Shown one piece after another: positions 62,911 to 64,000 of a DNA stretch of 64,000 bases. The notes under the pieces were generated by a model, which had not been told where the DNA came from, searched no databases, and worked only from the letters and a program-made list of their open reading frames with translations. This DNA comes from Listeria goaensis (GTDB taxonomy: Bacteria > Bacillota > Bacilli > Lactobacillales > Listeriaceae): positions 27,033 to 91,032 of the forward strand of contig NZ_FYBQ01000012.1 in the NCBI RefSeq assembly GCF_900186125.1, read 5' to 3'. A program made the translations under genes and the position numbers. How positions within the stretch are numbered: the first letter of the stretch is position 1; the number at the start of each line of letters is the position of its first letter.

Positions 62911-64000
62911 ATGATGGGAAGAAATAAAGTCAACTATAAGAAAAGATTGAATGATGAGCGAGCGAGAAAAGCAAAGTTAATAGCGGCACTGGTTACAACC
63001 ACAACAATGATGGTTTCTCCAGTTTCGCTTAATTTGGATGGGCTAAATTCTACCATTCAATTAGGGGGGATAAAAGCCGATGCAGCGACTGTTGATTTAT
63101 TGGGGAACGCAGAACTAAATCCAGTTTATGCAAATGGTAAATTGACACTCACTTTATCAGGGACACAACTAGCATCGATAGGCCTAGTAGATACTTATTA
63201 TACGTATTTTCAACTCCCTGATGAATTAAGTAGTTTATTGACTAACCCAGCTATTCGAGCAAATACAACATTATCTTATAGTATTCCACTTCTTCAAGTG
63301 GGACCAATTGGAATTCCGCCACATACTGGAACGGTAACGGGAAATGATTTATTACTTGATACTACGCACAACGCAATAGGGGCGCAAATTGATCATGGAT
63401 TGGCTTCTGTTGGTGTAGCAGCAACTAATACATTTGTTTTAACAATTGATTTAGCAGCTTTAGGAATAATGGCACTCCCAGCTTCACCTGATGGTACATT
63501 AGAATTCGCAGCGATTAGTGGGGATAACTTTTTAGATGTAGACTTATTCACAACTGGAGCAGCGAGTGGAACATTGGTTACGGATGTAGGTGACGCCGAT
63601 GCTGATGCTGATGCTGACGCCGATGCTGATGCCGACGCTGATGCCGATGCCGACGCTGATGCCGACGCTGATGCCGACGCTGATGCCGATGCTGATGCTG
63701 ACGCTGATGCCGACGCTGATGCTGATGCTGACGCTGATGCTGATGCCGATGCTGATGCCGATGCTGATGCTGATGCCGATGCCGATGCCGACGCTGATGC
63801 CGATGCTGATGCCGATGCTGATGCCGATGCTGATGCCGATGCTGATGCCGATGCTGATGCCGATGCTGATGCCGATGCTGATGCCGATGCTGATGCCGAT
63901 GCTGATGCTGATGCTGACGCTGATGCCGATGCTGATGCCGACGCTGATGCCGATGCCGTTTACCACTCTCCCACCCCGCGCGACCCCTCAGCACCTCCTT
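62911..64000 (+). CDS. Surface protein with Asp-Ala repeats, 5' part
   Basis: The frame is open from the ATG at 62911 to the window end. A basic N-terminus (MMGRNKVNYKKRLNDERARK) precedes a hydrophobic signal segment, with likely cleavage near GGIKADAA. Residues about 58-225 are paralogous to the 5572-6780 protein (TVDLLGNAELNPVYANGK, RANTTLSYSIPLL, HGLASVGVAATN). From base 63592 the sequence is 61 Asp-Ala dipeptides, a stalk-like repeat comparable in role to Ser-Asp stalks. In L. monocytogenes lmo1799, at this position after ffh, is a long Ala-Asp repeat protein with an LPXTG anchor; the anchor here would be beyond the window. SD AGGGGG lies before the ATG. The final 14 codons break the repeat and are GC-rich. 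Confidence 0.8.
   Translation, partial: MMGRNKVNYKKRLNDERARKAKLIAALVTTTTMMVSPVSLNLDGLNSTIQLGGIKADAATVDLLGNAELNPVYANGKLTLTLSGTQLASIGLVDTYYTYFQLPDELSSLLTNPAIRANTTLSYSIPLLQVGPIGIPPHTGTVTGNDLLLDTTHNAIGAQIDHGLASVGVAATNTFVLTIDLAALGIMALPASPDGTLEFAAISGDNFLDVDLFTTGAASGTLVTDVGDADADADADADADADADADADADADADADADADADADADADADADADADADADADADADADADADADADADADADADADADADADADADADADADADADADADADADADADADADADADADAVYHSPTPRDPSAPP
63592..63957 (+). repeat. Asp-Ala codon repeat, 61 units
   Basis: An uninterrupted GAY-GCY hexanucleotide repeat encoding (Asp-Ala)61. Only third positions vary (GAT/GAC, GCT/GCC), with longer uniform blocks around 63800-63900 suggesting recent internal duplication. Minus-strand and shifted ORFs here are repeat artefacts. 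Confidence 0.95.

Noticed and set aside
63544..63994. Minus-strand reading frames of Gly-Ile/Ser-Ile and Arg-His-Gln repeats
   Set aside because: They are antisense translations of the Asp-Ala codon repeat in the plus-strand surface protein gene.

Overview
The window is a chromosomal segment from a low-to-moderate GC Firmicute, almost certainly a Listeriaceae member and probably a Listeria species outside the monocytogenes group. From about 18.9 to 54.5 kb the gene order rqcH/fbpA - yicC - gmk - rpoZ - coaBC - priA - fmt - rsmB - stp - prkC - rsgA - rpe - thiN - rpmB - asp23 - dak/fakA - sdaAB - sdaAA - recG - fapR - plsX - fabD - fabG - acpP - rnc - smc - ftsY - ylxM - ffh is, as I recall it, the L. 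monocytogenes EGD-e order lmo1829 down to lmo1801. The last gene, a secreted Asp-Ala repeat protein, resembles lmo1799. The block at 4.6-13 kb (hydroxyisobutyrate dehydrogenase, patA, ykyB, a Fur-box small protein, ykuJ, cbpB, ccpC, dapH, ykuR) corresponds to lmo1005-lmo1012, which lies elsewhere in EGD-e. The window therefore contains at least one rearrangement junction, and that junction coincides with a CRISPR array.

Layout. 1-2.3 kb: tail of a type I-B CRISPR-Cas locus (cas3 end, a cas1 gutted by deletion, no cas4, cas2, leader and a 7-repeat array). 2.3-18.1 kb: housekeeping and accessory genes, namely an AlkD-like repair protein, a YdcF-type membrane protein, a secreted adhesin-like protein, lysine/diaminopimelate biosynthesis (patA, dapH, ykuR), c-di-AMP and carbon regulators (cbpB, ccpC), and a response regulator/kinase/ABC exporter set of the linearmycin-resistance type. 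18.2-18.8 kb: a second I-B array in inverted orientation with a closely related leader. 18.9-54.5 kb: the core block, interrupted at 34.2-37.1 kb by a four-gene type VII secretion LXG toxin cassette with its own promoter. 54.6-62.5 kb: a complete compact type II-A CRISPR-Cas locus (array, cas9, tracrRNA, cas1, cas2, csn2, array) whose two arrays face opposite directions with related leaders. 62.9-64 kb: start of a surface protein with a signal peptide, a domain paralogous to the 5.6-6.8 kb protein, and a 61-unit Asp-Ala repeat running into the window end.

How the parts work together. Stp/PrkC form the Ser/Thr phosphatase-kinase pair that senses the cell wall. FapR-PlsX-FabD-FabG-AcpP form the fatty-acid/phospholipid cluster, with a plausible FapR operator upstream of fapR. 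Rnc-Smc-FtsY-YlxM-Ffh covers RNA processing, chromosome organisation and SRP targeting. The II-A system has every part needed for adaptation and interference. The I-B system as seen here cannot acquire spacers by itself.

The observations I would look at first are the LXG toxin with an unrecognised C-terminal domain and a membrane-embedded putative immunity protein, the mirrored CRISPR array pairs, a family of operon-end hairpin repeats, a long hairpin directly upstream of the RNase III gene, a CTG start for rsgA, and a near-consensus Fur box over the promoter of a 73-residue orphan protein.
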